This document shows, piece after piece, positions 61,961-64,000 of a stretch of DNA of 64,000 nt. The translations under genes were made by a program, and so were the position numbers. The notes under the pieces are model-generated. The model made no database searches. It was not told the DNA's origin and saw only the letters and a program-made list of their open reading frames with translations. Location of the stretch: positions 15,686,001 to 15,750,000 of the forward strand of contig CM075943.1 in assembly GCA_038030265.1 (NCBI GenBank), in the 5' to 3' direction. The first letter of the stretch is position 1, and the number at the start of each line of letters is the position of its first letter. The DNA is from Corythucha ciliata (lineage: Eukaryota > Arthropoda > Insecta > Hemiptera > Tingidae).

Positions 61961-62065
61961 CTTAAAAAGCCCGATTTTTTCATTTTTAAGCTTTTCAGGG
62001 ACCCTATTCGAACAGAGGCCCGGGGTGGTCCGCCCCCCTCGCCACTGCCTCGGTGAGATGTCACC

Positions 62066-64000
62066 TAGTAATTTCAATATTTTTTTTTTATGGGCCACAT
62101 TTTCAGTTTTAATACTAAAACTATTAGCCAGTTTGATGGGGTAAATTGAAGGACCATAGGATTACAAACTGTAAAGTATAGTAACGTCCTTCCTAAAGAA
62201 GAACCTCTGGGTCACCGTTCCTATACCTTATTGAATCCTATAAGGGTAGGACGGTCTTGTCGGGTCCTTTAATTCCTGTCTATTACAATTTCGGGCATTT
62301 ATTTGATATTTTCCAAGAAAAAATAATCCATGGAATTAACCCTGTGGTAGTTAGCAGTTGCAAGAATATATTATACAAGAAGCAGAGAGACACTGGCTTT
62401 AATGTTTTTTACGTTTGAGTCATGGTGAGCCTCAGACTTCTCGAAAGTATTCTGACCCTATAATTCAAAAATCAAGCCGCTCTTCTTTGAGATTACTGCC
62501 GTGACTATTATTTGTAATTTAAATTCTCGCTTTACAGACATGAATAATTTCAAGTTTAATCGCTCGATGGAACCTTTTCATCGTAAAGTTTCCCTTTATT
62601 GTTTATTCAAAAGCATATTTGACACTTATACCAAACGCCACAAAAATTAAGAACGGAGCTTTTTACAATTTATTCCCACCTGTCTTCAAACTTTAGAAAT
62701 GGGCGAACACTATTTTCAAAAAATCAGAAAAGTGGTTTGGAAGGAGTCCCTCCGGTTAAATGTTCAAATCGTCCCTGTTATGAAATTTGTATGTACTGAC
62801 ATTTTTTTTGTCTTTTATATTTTTATTCTGTTCCAACTATTCAAGTGCTACCGATCTGCTTTCATTGGGGCGCCCTGGTGTGCTCTGGGGATCCCCAAGG
62901 CAACCTTAACTGGTCATTTTGGGTCACCAACCTTAAATACATTTCACCCTGAACTTATTAAATTTATTTTCCAAGTCCTGCCCCTTCGGTATCCCCTTGG
63001 CTGGTCTTAATCTTGATTTACTTTAATGAGCAAAGATTCAATTAAGAATACAATATTACTATACGGATTGTTACACTTTAGAAAGCTTTTGCAAACGAAC
63101 TTGAATTTTTTTTTGTTTTCTCCACGAATGTCAAGAATTCTTTGAGTTATGTCTGTTTCTCTCTCACTCACTCATTCTCATTCACTCCCTCTCCCACTCT
63201 TTCTAACCCTAGTTTACTGGGTTAGGTGTTAGATCAACCCAACCCCTTATTAACATCGACTTTTCATTAAAAAGCGGATTATTGAATTACTGAGCTCGGA
63301 ATCTTCCTTCCAATTTCATAATGCTGGCTGACCAGTTCTCTCAATAATGCTTCAATAATGCCGAGGGTTAGTAGGATATTCAACGTTACTACGCAACTAA
63401 AATTCCTGTTTTTTTTGTTGTTTTTTTTTGCTTTTTTAAAAATAAATTCATAAACAAGATCCCCTCTAAACGATTTATTGCGAAATTATCTTCGATCGGC
63501 ATATCTAGTGTCAATCTTGAGACGAGGGTTTTGTAAATTTCGCGATAACGACGAATACCTCCGCATGGGGTTTGAAGCTAGATTAAACCCTAACTTTACC
63601 TAAACACTACGCAAGGTTTACAACCTTTTCTAACTGTTCGTCGTGTATACTTCTCGTGTGGCTCGTATCCCATTCAACTTCTTGATTCGATTTCTTTGCA
63701 CTGACGAACTTACCAAGAGAACCCATTTATAGCACGGCTTGGAGTAAAACAATGCACCCTGCTCTTTTGTATCACTCTTGAGTAAAACAAGGCAGTTCGT
63801 CTGTAATGTAATTAATTAGAGGCACCTGTGGAGCCAAGTGAGTAATTAAAAGAGAGATATCGAGTGAATCGAACGGCAGAGGTTCGCCGGGGATTTATCT
63901 GCTCTTATTTTTACGATAAAAAAAATGTCCCGTCTCGTTAGAAACACTCAGGTTAAAGCCCTTTTAGGGGGGAGGGTTTAGTGAGATATTATAAGAATGA
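62066..64000. other. Gene-free end of the window
   Basis: AT-rich. TTGAAGGACC (62147) and GGTCCTTTAATT (62264) form a weak inverted pair. CT-rich CTCTCTCACTCACTCATT at 63160-63200. The frame at 62699-63010 includes a hydrophobic stretch but no known family. I see no RNA gene. Confidence 0.35.

Larger units (their letters stand above)
58112..62057. mobile_element. Candidate second hAT-like element, boundaries uncertain
   Basis: CAGTGGCGGAACAACACC with GGGGCCCGGGGCGG starts at 58112 directly after ATGTCACC (58104-58111). The same 8 bases recur at 62058-62065, ten bases after GGTCCGCCCCCCTCGCCACTG, whose inverse is a hAT-like CAGTGGCG end. If the ten extra bases are a terminal irregularity, this is a 3.95-kb hAT insertion in the copia remnant. 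The interior holds type A arrays and further elements. Confidence 0.45.

Noticed and set aside
62699..63010. 103-aa frame with a hydrophobic stretch
   Set aside because: Single exon, no family resemblance, no context.

Overview
This is a repeat-rich, AT-rich stretch of an animal nuclear genome. Genes carry short spliceosomal introns (60-120 nt, GT..AG) plus two greatly expanded ones. The conserved genes (UPF1, the AMPK beta subunit, a THIK-type two-pore potassium channel) and the transposon families point to an arthropod. The N-terminus of the UPF1 protein resembles insect UPF1, so an insect is most likely. I cannot name the species from the sequence. There are no bacterial operons, phage genes or CRISPR arrays.

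Layout. 1-14.2 kb has no recognisable host gene. It holds inverted-repeat elements, a degenerate tRNA-like sequence and long tracts of decayed ~30-bp repeats. 14407-15574 (+) is a complete five-exon AMPK beta gene. 15.6-20.5 kb is repeats, ending in a 2.4-kb element with terminal inverted repeats and a TTA target duplication. 20628-21651 (-) is a five-exon gene for a 235-aa protein I do not recognise. 21.7-25.9 kb is repeats. 26026-42459 (+) is a complete 13-exon UPF1 gene (1117 aa). Its introns 3 (6.75 kb) and 10 (5.2 kb) are swollen with transposable elements. 43659-44545 (-) is the last exon of a THIK/KCNK12-13-like channel, tail to tail with UPF1; its first exon is not visible. 44.7-64 kb has no convincing host gene. 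It holds two decayed Ty1/copia fragments, a hAT-type element with a perfect 8-bp target duplication, tRNA-derived SINE copies and many MITE-like palindromes.

The genes look like an ordinary eukaryotic neighbourhood and do not form a pathway: UPF1 acts in nonsense-mediated mRNA decay, AMPK beta in energy sensing, the K2P channel in background K+ conductance. The unusual content is the repeat landscape. There are at least three families of degenerate short-period (about 20-31 bp) arrays, found in both orientations and associated with hAT-like ends. There are also more than fifteen independent inverted-repeat elements, several nested with readable target duplications. I see no new multi-gene system. 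The best candidates for something undescribed are the short-period arrays, the inverted satellite block at 30.4-33.2 kb, the nested stack at 53.2-62.1 kb, and the unidentified five-exon gene.
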